Below are positions 12,519 to 25,203 of a stretch of DNA of 64,000 bases, piece after piece (position 1 is the first letter of the stretch; each line of letters begins with the position of its first letter). Where the stretch lies: NCBI GenBank assembly GCA_002224055.1, contig AZLU01000056.1, positions 124,001 through 188,000 of the forward strand, written 5' to 3'. The DNA is from Pezizomycotina sp. ARF18 (taxonomy: Eukaryota; Ascomycota). The position numbers were made by a program, and so were the translations under genes. Below the pieces are notes generated by a model. It saw only the letters and a program-made list of their open reading frames with translations. It was not told where the DNA came from and searched no databases.

Positions 12519-15500
12519 TGACAAAAACCGTATGCTGTCAATTATTTTTTTTTATACTTATTTCGAGAGAAGGGAAAATATATTACATATTATTATATTA
12601 TATTACTATTATATTTATCAATTACTTCAGGTCCAGTTCTAAGAAACAAACAAACAGATACGATGCAATCAGCTAGTTTCCCAAACCACTGTTGGCGATA
12701 AAGTAATATGAGAAGTGTTATTTTAGTCGACATACACTTCTGCTAGCTTTTTGGCTCCTCTGCTAAAGCCTTGTTTCTCCTTCCCTTGGCCATCTCTAAC
12801 TATTTCCAGATTCATTCGTCGAAACCCTTGTTCATTCTTCCTATATCCGCAGATAATGCCTAGGCCTAGAGGATTCAATGAGAGAGACGGAAAAGCAGGA
12901 AGAAAAGAAAGCGTCTTGGGACGTAACATAGAAGGTGCTTGAAGGAGATATACTTCGATCTGATACGCTCGTGTTTTCATACTCAGTTGGAGCCGATCTA
13001 CTACTATTATTACCTTCCGATCAACTGTTCAATACGCTACTCTCACGAAACGAAAGCAACGAAGTCACCGTCAGGCAATTACCCGCCTGAAGGCCTAACA
13101 CACAATTTCAGAGGCATCAAGCGGAAACTCTCATCGTCACAAACGGTATTTGGGCAATCATGCAGCACTGAACGTTCGACAATCTCCACCGGACCGTTAC
13201 CGGCGCTAACAGCTACAGTCCGGGGTTAAACAAAAACGGTCCTTTAAAAAAAACGCCTAACGCAGACGCTAAACGTTAGATAAACGGCTAATAGATGAAT
13301 GGCAAGACGCTGCTAAATGGCCGGCGATAGAGTGTGAGGGGTTTCCCCAATGAAATCCGCTCTGCCCGTCACGATGTTGAGATACTAAAATAGCTCCCGC
13401 CACTAAAGGACCCTTGATGGGATTGCTATGTTGGTATGCACTCTCTGGACCCTTTTTTTTTTTTTTTTTCTCAATAAATTATCGAGAAGAACTAACAACA
13501 AATATCGATCGTCACTGTTCTGGGTCATTCAACTCTTGGCGCCCCCAATTGCGTGTTTTGGAAATTTCGCACTTTCGGCGGAGAATCCAATTTCTGCCTC
13601 CGACTATCACGACTTGCAAATTTCGATAATACGAGACATACCCGAGTAAATGTTTCAAACACACAGACCCACTTTGGTACTGACGGGACATTGATAATAT
13701 AACATGATGTTCGACAAAGTCTCTATATATATAAAAAATTTTTTTTTTTAATTGGAAAGAGTTCCTTTAAGTTTTCGCGAATACCTCATGACTCGGAGAT
13801 CAGAATGAGACGAAATTCCGACCCCTCGCTACTGTCCGTTCTAGGACATTGTTGGCCGTTTATTTATGGCATTACGCTCGCGAAATGCAGCCAGAAAGTG
13901 TTTCGTGCCGCATTTCCATGATTGAAACCCATTTCTAGGGGCATAAAAGATGGAGCCATCGAGAAGGTTAATCATGTATACGAAAAAGGATCACGCACGA
14001 GCCATATCTCGGAGAGGCTCAGCGGAGTATTAGTTGGTGGCCTCGATGGTTTCGAACGTTTCGAAACGTCGAAGTGTTACTAAAATTGGATTTAAGCTCA
14101 GGAAAAGAACCCCACAAATCAACAACGTTCGTCATTCGAATGCTAGGGCCCAGGCCCCAGGAGTCACCAAAGTATCACCTCAATGTTTTTGGCGAGCAAA
14201 GCGCCACAAGCGCCCCCGTTCTGTGTCGGACAAGAATCAATTCCTGGGACGCTGAAACCCTCAGCGTCGCGAAATGCCACGAGTGCATTAACGAGCAAGG
14301 CATTTGCTCCTTCCAATTCCGTCTCTGACAACATTTGCAGAAGAATGGAGCAGACTTCCTCTCTTTCCCCGCAAGGGCATAGATTTCGAAGATGAGTTTC
14401 TTTTGTGAATCCTCTTTACAGAGCTCTTTTCTCATTATACTTCCTTCAGCTAGACAAATGCTCTCTTACCCGGTGTCTTGCGAAAATATCAGGTCATACA
14501 ACTTAAAAACCAGACAGCTAAGCACTGCCACCCCCGCAAAACGCGCAACAGAATCCTGGCTATCTTATGCATAATAAAAATAATCCTCGTTTACGGATTA
14601 TACCGCGGCCGGTACGAGTTCCTCATGACGCGAAAAAGCTCGCAATTCTAGGCTAGAGAAGATAGCCAACCGTGTCGCACAATTTGGTTCGTCATTTTCT
14701 CCCGTGGTTCACCGAGCACTCCGGTTCGGCGGAAGAAAGCTCCATACGTTTGTGTTTTTTTTTTTTTTGGGATATTCATTCTTCTTTACTGGTCTCAGCT
14801 GTTTCTGCAGCCTTGTCTATGCAGATTATTGAGACAAGAAATTTCGCTCCACGGCTTCAAGCAAACTGGAACCCAATCACCATCGCAGCCGGTCCAGAGG
14901 ATCGCTAAAACTTGGCATTCCGGAGATGCTTCTGCCGTATCGTATCACCAGAGACCCAGACATGCATGCATCTCCCGAACGAAGGGGTCATACTAAAAAA
15001 AAAAAAAAAAAGAGAGAAACCCCTGAATAGTTTATGTTTATCACTGCTCCCCATGGGAAAAATATCAATCAGAAGAATTCCCATTGTAGATGAAGATCCC
15101 CAGTATCGTCAGAAAAAAGAAATATACTTCGACGAAAACAACCCCCATTTCGCTTTGGGTTGCCTATTGCACGTTTGAAGCGTCGTTATCAGCTCAATTC
15201 TTACTATTATTATGACGATATCGATAGTGTTCGAAATAATTTTCTTTTTTTCATTCCTTTTATTTTTTCTAGGCATACCCCGAATAAGCGGCCAATTGGG
15301 CAGATCGTCCTCCCTTTTATAGGGTGATTTTACACACAGATCTGTACCATGAAACCCAATCGCATTCTTTCTTCGAGATCTAAATCAGAGATCCGCGATC
15401 TACCTTATTTTAACATTACGTCTGCGTTCAATTTATCCGTTGGCCGTTTGATTCGTCCGCTTCCCGATCCTTTATTGTTCTTTTACTAGCTTTTCAGACC

Positions 15501-16300
15501 TTTTTGTACCAACTTATCGGAAGTTTTGAGGAGGCTTAGACCCTTTTTGGTAAGAAAGTTCGCCCTGCGGACATCTTTCCCTTTCCTTCTCATGCGTTAT
15601 TCCTCCTTCCTTTTTTAAACAGTAAAGACCCGTCAAAGATATTTCAACGTATCTGCCGATGCAAAGTTGCGGCTACTTCATCGTTTCCGTTTTTCTTTTT
15701 TTGGCTATTCTTCCGCGGAAGTTATCCGAGATACCGAGAAGTCAGGAACGTCCACAAAAAAAAAATCTTTTACCGGTTACTCTCCTGAGACAATGCTGTA
15801 CTCAGATCAGGATCATAAGGCAGACCGAGTAGACAAAAGAAGAGAAGAAAAAAAATCCGCATTGTGGGAGGTAAAGTTCATCCGTCTGGGTGATACGTAG
15901 TTATACCGATATTGCTATTGATCAACCCCGCAATGAGGATCTGTCGGGAATGAAAGGGTTGGGCGTTGTCTAACAAGACCGTACTCGTGGATACACAGAA
16001 AGTGATCCGGAGTACAACAGCAATGAATGGGAAAGATATTGCATTCGTTCTTCAATTCATTTCGTTACGGTTTACTCCTGCAATGTACGATCGCGTCGAT
16101 CAGATATAACGTTGCTCTTTCGGCGGTAAGTTTTTCTTTCCTATTTTTTTTTTCTTTTTTTTCTCGCTGGGTAGAAATTAAGCATTTTAACCAATTTTAC
16201 CGAGGACGAACGGTTTCGCTTACTCCAGTGCATTATCGCGATTTATATTACTTCGTATCGTATATTCTCCACAATTCACTCTCGCTGTTTAAAGTTTGAA

Positions 16301-19300
16301 AAAATATTACATACACGAATGCAGGAGCATATAGGCGACGATAAAAAGGATAAGAGAATACGAGAAACAAGGAAACGAATATCGTAGGTTTTCGGGATAG
16401 ATTAATTAGACTAGTTATTTTGCAGGAGATACAAACGCAAGAGGCTTTCTGCTGCTATTAGAAATGGGGAATTTGTAGTTTAACACAAACTAAATTTACA
16501 GGAAGATCGAAGGAGGTTTTAGTCTCTTCTGCCTCTTTACCTTAAGGTATTCACTAGATAGATTCCAGCTCATCAATTATATGTCGCATCGTTTTTAAAA
16601 TATTATTAATGGCAAGGCTCGGGATATTGATTTTTTCTGTGTTCGAGGAGGAGTTCCTTGAGATCCAAAAATTGTAAATATCTGGAGCGCGCCGTCGTCC
16701 ATCGATTGCTAATCAAAGGCTTAGATATCCTGTAGGCATCCCCTGCACCCTAGTAAACTACAGCTTATGGGACTGATGTTCTAGTGTTTGTATTACTAGG
16801 TAGTATTGGCATGGGCAAGTTCCGACGACGACATGAACAATCTATCGATGTTATCGAGCTCGCCTTTTGATTAATTTCGTTCTTAGCATGATTTGTTATG
16901 CCATCGTTCGCGTATATTTGGCACTCGTGGAATCTTCGCTATTATGGCGTTGGTGTGGCGCACTTATGCTGGGATTTTTATCACGAATATGTCTAATTGG
17001 AACGTTGTAGATACGAGTTGCTGGAATAATCCCACATGCGACTCCACATGTTAAGTAGCGCAGGAGAGGAATTATTATGTAGTATCGTCTCTGCGTTAAC
17101 CGGCAAGATTTTATCCGAAATGATTTGCATCGCCTACACTGTATTGATTATGTGTCCGAAGATTGGTTCTCGACTACATCTCCGGTAATTGGACTATGAA
17201 AGAAACCTTGAAGAACTCTATTTTGATGGGCCTCTTCACTAAAACTATAGATCAATCCTGAAATCCCGTTAATATGAGATGAATTTAGAGTAATGCTAGA
17301 GTATCGTCGTTTTCGAATCGGAAAAATATCTTGACAAGTGTTGTACTCAGTAAGTTGATAGTTATGTACAGAGCCCGGAACAACCTAGCAAGACAACTTT
17401 TCATTAGAGCTGGAAGGTTTAAAAGTATTGAAATATCGCGCGCTCCAGTAAGATGGCTGGTTTTGACGAAAGATTTTAATTTCATAGCCAATATACCGTA
17501 GTGCGTACTAGATTAATTATTATCGTGTGTAAAGAGGGCTTGCGATAATCTATTACTCCTAAGAAATTACCTTTATGCTTATATCAGGATTTAAATAACG
17601 AATGTGAGCTTTGTTCTATGTCCTGTCGATTAGGAACCTAGGCTATTTTGATTCCCTAGTGTCTCGTGAGGGTATCAAACGGTAGTGTATAACTTTTTTT
17701 CCATCGTCTTGGTACGACTTGCTCAACTATCGAACTTGTTGTTGTTGCGACTCGAAGAGAAAAGAAACCAGGAACTTGAACTATAGGACCAAACTTCTAC
17801 GGCAAAAGTAAAAAGTTATCCCTCCCAGATCCCAAATCTGGTTCCAGTCGTGCTCTGTGAAAAACTCGCCTTAGTTGCATTTAACATGATCAGTATCCAG
17901 TAAAAAGAGCAATGTCTACTATATTGAGAACCTTCTACGGATTTCGGATTCTATCCACTGGAGGCCGGCTAGAAATTAGAAGAACGCTAAATTCGAGCGG
18001 ATACCTGATTTTCAGTATATCCGATTCGTTGCTTAGTTCTGATCATATGACATCAGGAGAGCCAGCTGGATTCCAAAATTTTGTGTCATATGTTGAAGTA
18101 TCGGAGGAACACAATGCATTTTGTTATGTTTGGACGACCGGGAGACCTAAATGAATAGCATTCGAGTGATCCATGATATCTTTGTGTGTGAGTTCTCGAA
18201 GGTGAACAGAGCCGCACAGGTACTGGGGCTATAAAACAACATCTAGTAAGCGCACGTGCTGGTTTTATGGGGCGACGTTGTGTTGATCCAGAAATTGCCT
18301 TGTGCCTAGGCTTCGTGCTCTCCACGGGTGAGGTAATGAATTTATCGCTTCTACAGTACCGCCAGCGATCGCCTGGTTGAGTAGAATAATATCATTTGTG
18401 ACTAGATCAGCGATTGATTATGCGGTTTCTACGGGGAAGTTACAGAGGTATCGTTCGAACTTGAGATGTTTTACATGGCTGTGAGATTGAGGTATAAAGA
18501 TAGAATGGGATATCACATAAGCGATCATGTAATCGTTCAGTGTAGGTATATCCCGGATGGATTTCATATTCTGTGAGTATTTAGTGACTAGTCAGGAAGC
18601 AAGAATTAGAATTTCTATTCGACAGTCCGATCCCGCTGTGTAACGATAATATATTCCGTCGTTAACGTTGTTGCACGGTAATGTAGATGTAGGAACCGGA
18701 TATTACATATTTTTTAGGTACATGCCGTCTTGTTGCATGCTATCACTTTCTAGTCGGATGATTGGTTTATACATCTACGCCCCTCTCTTCGGCTTTGGAT
18801 AACCTTGGAGCTTGCTATTGCAGAGTCAACTTATGTATTCCCATGAATTAGCCTTGCATTCGAGCTAGACCTTTTTCTGCGAGAGTCAATTTATGGGAGG
18901 AACAGTTTCGTCCTTGCCTCTTGTGTTCTCTATTACACTTGGAAGTTCAAGTTTACCATGAATGACAGAATTTGATGAGGACGCGACCTTGGATCTAGTG
19001 AATCTCGCATAGGTGGACATATCGTACAACCAACCGAAGTGTTTTGATAAATATCAGTAAAAATCGATCTTCTCGGTGTCCTTTCTTGAATTAGGAGCCA
19101 TGCTATCAAACCAACACGATTCCATACTTATTATCCAACCGTAGACGTCAACATAATCATCTCTATCGCTTTCCAGTGGCGAGTTGTGAGCTTGTGAAGT
19201 TTAAGCCTATGTGCTTTAGATGCGTTGACTTTTATCCGTATGTCTTCAAACCAAGCAATCATTTTACGCCTGTTATCACGGGCTACTACGCGCGGCTGTG

Positions 19301-21260
19301 TCATCCATCGTATAACGACCCCGAGAATCTTGATAAGTTCCTAAGTTGATTTTATCATGGACGCTTCGCAACGGATGCGGCCTTACTGGATGAAATGTCA
19401 AAAGAGGTTTCACGCCTGTTTAAAGTCTACATATCTGACGAATGAAATCGCCAGGCGGCATAATGGAGATATATTTGGTGCCGCGATTGTTAGTTGTTAA
19501 GTTGCTCGGTTGTATATTTATGTTATAACTCCATTTCTAGAGCATAACTGTGCCAACTTTGGTTTTACCAACATCATAAGAAGTACTTTGATATTGCGGA
19601 TTTATTGATTGATTGTGTTGTCACTGTGCGGGAAGACACTAGTGAGAGAGAGAAGAGAGAGAGAGAGAGAGAGGAAGAGAGAGAGAGAGAGAGAAAGAAC
19701 TTGGTTGATTGAGCTAAGTGGAAAGCGCTGGCTAGCTAAAGGAATAGGCCGGTAGCGGAAAAGACCATTTATAGTGGCAAATGCCAAGGAAATGGGGAAA
19801 GGCTACAACATAATAATCAATTGATGCCGAGGAATTTGAGTAGAATCACTTCTCACTGTTTTGATTCTATGGAGTTCGCGATGTGCAATCCTGGCCTTGG
19901 TACTCCAATAAAACTAATTTTTCTATCATGCTATAAATATGTCCTTATCGTCCAATTCTCGAAACTTCGGTTCCCTCTAGTAGCTTCTCGTATTTCTGTA
20001 CAGTCGTATCCTGCTTATAGAAAGCACGCTTGTGGTTGTTCATACTTGATATGTGTTCCAGTACCGATTAGCTCCTTATGGTATTCCTGTGACATCTGCA
20101 TTACTCAGGAGTGCTATGATTTCTCGGGGTCCTCTTTCACGCATACCCCTCTACGTTAGCCATGGCTGAACGTAATGCTATGCGCCTTCGCGCCAATATG
20201 CTATTTTTTCACTGCACAAGGACCACAGAGGAGAATCCGCAATGCTTTGGTGAGTATTCGAGTTTTAGCGCAGCTAGAGTGCGTCATTGAATCTAAACAA
20301 CGATACCACAAGCCGATATCGTGCAGTTCCTTGACTACGGGTTGTTGTGGATGCTGTAATAATTTGTAGGGAATATACAACAAGTGATACGCTGCCTGTG
20401 GTATATTATTTACGAAACCATCAAAATTCGCTACTGGGGCTGCTGATATGACCCTAGTTGTCGAGCGGAGTATGACTATGCCTTACTCTCTCATCAAAGC
20501 ATCACCTAAAGCCTTTTATCCTCTACCACCGGCCACTCGCAGCATTGTGCTCAAAGATTCGACGATGAAATATCGCCTGAGCTTACACTGGGAGTTTCTT
20601 CGACTTATTCTTGAAGATCGAATCGCAACGTTGTCGCATCAAACGCTAAAGCCCGGATTCCGTGCACGGATTGAATGGTCCTGTAAGAGTTTCCTTGGCC
20701 ATTTCATCAAGCAATTTTTTATATCTAGCGCCTATTCTTATACTGAATACTACTATATGTTGGTAGGGCCGGGGATGCCATTTGTATGGCATCTCCCTGT
20801 CCCCATCATTTGAACACATTATAACTGATGGCAGGGATTAGCGGTATCTCAGAATAGCACCGGTGCATTCAGCTGCGTTCATTATTTGCGGTTCGTATAT
20901 ATCAGAGTTAATAGTTTCAAGGTTTTCTTTCGGACCCCTCGATCTGTGGACATTGGTCAACCGGGCGATATAGCATACTGGGTGACATGTGGGATTTGAT
21001 AAAACTGATAAAACATATCCTAATAGTATGATAGCTAAGAGTACTAGTGGAATATGTATAAGCTAAATGACTTTTGAAGTCTAAATGCAGATATTTAATT
21101 ATTGTATCTACTAAGGACTTCAATCTTGCTCGAGATCGATAGATAATGTTTTGTTTTGTTAGTGATAGTGAAATTTGCTGCGTTGGAAAAAGAACTGGCT
21201 TGCGGTCAAAAAGCGAGAGCCCATTTAAAAAATAATTAAAAAAAAAAAAAAAAAAATGGT
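16301..21260 (+). mobile_element. Decayed stretch, probably an old Copia-like LTR retrotransposon (fossil A)
   Basis: This stretch of about 5 kb has no coding frame of note, near-even base use, many CpG and TpA steps and almost none of the long A/T runs of the flanking DNA. The plus strand is rich in G and T. One short block at 18021-18058 resembles the aspartic-protease region of Copia polyproteins (DS.....DHMTSG). Another at about 18150-18220 resembles the segment just after it. Both are on the plus strand and in the expected order. It is heavily broken, with dozens of interruptions in every frame. I could not find terminal repeats, so the ends are set by change in texture. It looks old. 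The family call rests on short similarities and is tentative. Confidence 0.42.
19643..19694. repeat. (GA)n microsatellite
   Basis: A GA-rich dinucleotide run with a few interruptions, lying inside fossil stretch A. A similar run, read on the opposite strand, lies inside fossil stretch B. Confidence 0.9.
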
Positions 21261-21371
21261 GCGTGCGCATCTTTAGGCGTCGCGGGCAATTTCGGCTTTA
21301 ACTTTCGCGTAAATGAACAATGAACGAGCGTCGCAAAAATTATCAAAACCAAGTCACCAATATTTCCGCAA

Positions 21372-22702
21372 ATGTTTTACGACTTAACGTCCATGGACGT
21401 CCATAGACGATCCTGAACTACAACGCACAGTAGCTTTCCTGGATGAGTGTAAGCACTGTCGCCGCCGTTATTCTCCTGATAGACTTTCTCGGACCATCTG
21501 CTAACACGCTCTTTTAGTAGGATATAATGTCATAGCTCTGAACTACACATTGACGGGCAAGATACGAACAAAGTGGTGCGTTCTCCAAGCGCCTCGTGCA
21601 TGATCAAAAGGCGACACAGCGCTGACTAAATACCCTTCTCCTTCATAGACATGTCCGATCCCTCGCGATCCTTCCGAATCACAAAAACATCCGCTTCCTA
21701 TCTAGGGTCACCGTCGTCCTCGACGACCACGGCCAGAATTATGGACTTGTACGAACCCTTTCTCTCCTCTGATTTCCCACTGTCCCTAAGCTAACATTAA
21801 CTTCGCAGCCCGCCCTAACAAACATCTTCGACATCGTCGCCCTCCGCCCTACCTCCGAAAAGATCCTCATGCAAGCCTGCAGCTCCCTCGAATGCGACCT
21901 AATCTCCCTCGACGCCTCCATCCGCCACCCATACCACTTCAAGCACAAAACCCTCGGCATGGCGCTCGCCCGCGGCCTCCGCTTCGAAATATCCTACGCC
22001 GCAGCGCTAATCAACGACACTAACGCGCGCAGGAACGTCATCTCCAACGCTACGCAGCTGGCTAAAGTGACGAAGGGGAAGGGACTTATAGCGAGCTCGG
22101 AAGCGAAGAGGGCGGTGGGATGTAGGGCGCCGTACGATGTCATTAACCTTGCAACGCTGTGGGGGTTAAGTCAGGATAAAGGGCGGTGTGCGGTTGCGGA
22201 TAATCCGCGGTCGGTGGTGGTGCAGGCGGAGATTAGGAGGAGGAGCTTCAGAGGTGTCATAGATGTGGTGGATCCTGGTGGTGCCGCTGGTACCGCCTTG
22301 CCGCTAAGAAGGTGGATAAGAAGGTGGATAAGAAGGCGGACAAAAAGACGGACAAGAAGATGGATAAGAAGGCGGACAAGAAGGCGGACAAAACGAGTAA
22401 GGAGGAGGAGTCTGCGAGCAAAGAGGACACTCCTATGACAGACGCCGTAACGCCGCTGGAATCTGCTGCAGCTGCTCCCGCTAAAGCTCCGGAGAAAGCA
22501 CAGGACAAGACGCAGCAACCTGGTACACCGAAGGGCAAGCGGAAGCAAGATGAGACGACGTCATGGAAGAGGATACCCCGGGGAAGACCGATGAGAACTC
22601 AAGCGGGGGGTGGAGAAGAAGCCGAAGCAAAATACAAGAACAAAACGGCCATCAAAGAAGCAAAGAGTCAAGGATGCCAAAAAGGCTGCTTCTGCGGAAT
22701 AG
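21372..22702 (+). CDS. RPP1: Ribonuclease P/MRP protein subunit Rpp1 (p30 family)
   Basis: Rpp1 is a TIM-barrel-fold protein subunit shared by nuclear RNase P (tRNA 5' processing) and RNase MRP (pre-rRNA cleavage). Exon 1 starts with MFYDL at 21372 and reaches DDPELQRTVAFLDE before an intron at 21449-21517. Exon 2 resumes LGYNVIALNYTLTGK. A second intron (about 21573-21648) leads to LAILPNHKNIRFLSRVTVVL and DDHGQNYGL, and a third (21749-21808) to LTNIFDIVALRPTSEK. Conserved blocks ACSSLECDLISLD, RHPYHFKHKTLGMALARGLR, RRNVISNATQLAKVTKGKGL and RRRSFRGVIDVV follow. A lysine-rich tail carries seven KKxD repeats and ends in KDAKKAASAE. Restoring one A and one C in runs between 21384 and 21395 gives DLNVPWTSIDDPELQ, the family pattern, so these look like base-calling losses. 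Two further shifts lie in the tail. The identification is firm. Confidence 0.94.
22305..22393 (+). repeat. 12-bp tandem repeat coding for KKxD units in RPP1
   Basis: Seven imperfect copies of a 12-base unit (AAGAAGGYGGAY) lie head to tail in the RPP1 tail. In the RPP1 frame they encode KKVD, KKVD, KKAD, KKTD, KKMD, KKAD, KKAD. The overlapping frame is also open and reads Arg/Trp-rich, which is a by-product of the repeat. Confidence 0.85.
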
Positions 22703-24062
22703 AGTCTGGCTTATCTCCTATACCATTCATTACTAGTCTAAGGGTTGGATATCTTCTCACTGTACAATAGCAATAGAGGCGTCTTGGAGGAAATTGAATT
22801 CATAGCTCAGTGGAGTTTTTATAGCGATATTATCCGTTATTCTCCTGAGGATGTATTTCTCAATATATTGACCAGGCGGACACTTCGTAACACATATATA
22901 GTCAAAAATAATCTATAAGAATTGAAACTAATTTTTTGCAATATAAAAAATTGCGGGAAAAGTGAGCTCTATCTATATAAAGTTTTTGTAGAGAACGTGC
23001 CTCTTTGCAAGAAAAAGGAACGAATATAAAGAATACAATAAACGAGAATAATGAGATGGTTTTTTGCATTCGGTAGGAATAGAGGAAATGTTTCGCCCTT
23101 CTTTGGTTATTTTTTCAAGTATTAATATAATTAATCTCGCGGCTAATCCCATTCCCCAAACCGTCCGCCGAAAACAGTCCGTTTATCCCACGCGCTTTAG
23201 TGGCACCTGAAGGAGCGGATCCTATCATTATCCTGGCCTAGATTTCGATCGAAGGAAAAAAAACACATTTATTAGTTGAAATAAAAGAAAAATACAATGG
23301 AGCGGCGCGCCTAAATCTGTGGTGATTGTAAAATTCTTACCGTTCTTGCTCATCTCCCTGTCAGACCCGGTCAGCAGTGAACCTGAAGCCATTGCAGTTG
23401 AAGTTCTCGAAGAAAGTCGCAGGCGCAATCGGTGACGCTGTAGCTGGACATTTGGCCGGCGAGCTCTGAGTCAAGGTTGTTAACAGCCGCTGTAGTCCGG
23501 GAAGCCTCACTGGCACGGGGAAGTTCTCGTCCTTCCAGACGATGACGCGGCAGCCGGTCCACTTGGCGAGGGGCCGCAATCACAGAGGCGGCATGATGGT
23601 GGCAATGATGGTGGCGGTGAACTGCATTTTTTTTTTTTTTATTGTTTGATGACTGTGTGAAGCTGCTGGCGTTTAATTCGTGATGTTGATTTATTGGGAA
23701 ATGAAGAGGGCTGTTTATGAATGAAGCTGTGTACGCTTTTGACGCTAAGGAAGTAAAGCTGATGATTGAGATGGAGAAGAATGACTTAAAAGGTTCGACA
23801 AGAGAGTGCCTTTATATAGATATTTCCGGTAGACGTTATTGGAACTTTTTTGTTGATACTCATTTGGCCTTCTTCACATAGGGATCCGCGAAGAATCCCG
23901 TTTGCTCTTTGTCATTGCACCACCCCTCGATGCCGGAAATAAATTTCCAGATACTTCTGCGCGTTGAATCCTATCTAAATTGCGAAAAGGTCATGGAGTT
24001 TACGATCAATGTGGACAAACAACCTGGGACTCTTTGAGAAACTCTACAAATGGACAATCTCG

Positions 24063-24093
<31 letters not shown>

Positions 24094-25163
24094 GGAAGTA
24101 CGGCTGCCCCGACGCTGCAATGACACACAATGGAGAACACCAGTGTAATTCGAACCAGGCCCGGGCCCCTGGAACTGTCAGGAAGTGATACACCCTAGGA
24201 TATAACGGTATCGCTTTCAAAAAGAGGATGGTGTGAAAGGAAAAGAACACGATCGGTCTTGAATGAAGGCTGGAAATCTTGAAAGACCCGAAAAAACGCC
24301 GCCCGCTGCACGAAATCGGAGGTCGTCTGCCACCCAATTTGGAATCTGATTGTAAGATACTTCATCCTCGGGTTCTTCGAAAGCAATTGCGAAAACGCTG
24401 TATCGCTTGAAATTCCTCTAAGATGATAACAGTCGTCCTCAGACGATGTCTGGGGCTACAAATGATTGCGGTATTATTCCCCCGGTGATCTTGGAAGGGT
24501 CGCCCCGGTTAAAAGGTGCCCTAAGTTTCGTCGTCTTGGCATATCTTTACGCGTTAAAAAATTCTTCAAGCACAAGTGAAGAAGACATTGATGTGTTGCC
24601 AATAGCTATATGAAGCATTGTTACGCCACCCTTGGTCCTCTTCGAGATTAGCAGATTCTTGATTTGGCGAGATCACCTAAGCCTGTCTTCCGAACCTTGA
24701 GGGAGCTATCTTCAGCTTCTTACTGCCGTCACTCATTTTTACTTTGTCTCCCGCTAAACAGGACAATATGGGGTACTTCTAAATATATACACTTAAAGGA
24801 GCTTGCTGCTTATCAGTCTTTAACAACAATTCTAATAAAAAAAGGTAAAGAAAAAAAAATTAGATCGTAGTATTTGGTGCTACCATAACGAAGCAAATTG
24901 GTTGATTGATGAAGGAAGGGAACGGAATGATTCCCGAGTGAGAGATAATTAACTAATATATACGATAACACCTAACTAAACCTAATCGGGCAGTGCACGC
25001 TCCTTCCCACCCAAATCTCTCCAACAACGAGCACCCAATTGGAATGGTGGATATTACCGAAGAGAAAAAAAAAAAAAATTAAGTAAACCTCATAGTAAAA
25101 GTTTCTTCCCTCTAAGAAAAATTCCTTACCACCACCACCAACCACCTATACAGTCCTGTTTCT
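22703..25163. other. Gap between RPP1 and the Gln-rich gene
   Basis: Mostly AT-rich non-coding DNA with long A/T runs (23627-23641, 24063-24089). The minus strand from about 23590 to 23360 is GC-richer and has two overlapping open frames of about 70 codons, one with LAKWTGCRVIVWKDENFPVP, followed by a possible donor (GTAAGA). This could be a small frame-shifted gene, but I do not recognise it and cannot fix its limits. Confidence 0.35.
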
Positions 25164-25203
25164 GTGCTCAGCAGAAACATCATCCCCGGCCCATATATAT
25201 CCA

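Larger units (their letters stand above)
8237..16300. other. Long gene-free region upstream of rlmA
   Basis: About 8 kb without a supportable gene. The first few hundred bases presumably hold the rlmA promoter and 5' UTR. The rest has very long A or T runs, short scattered reading frames without codon bias, and microsatellites. One frame at 11268-11705 (+) is open for 145 codons, but it resembles nothing I know and has overlapping open frames on both strands. I do not call it a gene. Confidence 0.5.

Noticed and set aside
20448-20813. 121-codon open frame on the plus strand
   Set aside because: It lies inside fossil block A and has no recognisable domain; most likely a chance opening.
24130-24190. 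tRNA B-box-like string (GGTTCGAATT on the minus strand)
   Set aside because: No matching acceptor stem, D-arm or anticodon arm could be folded around it.
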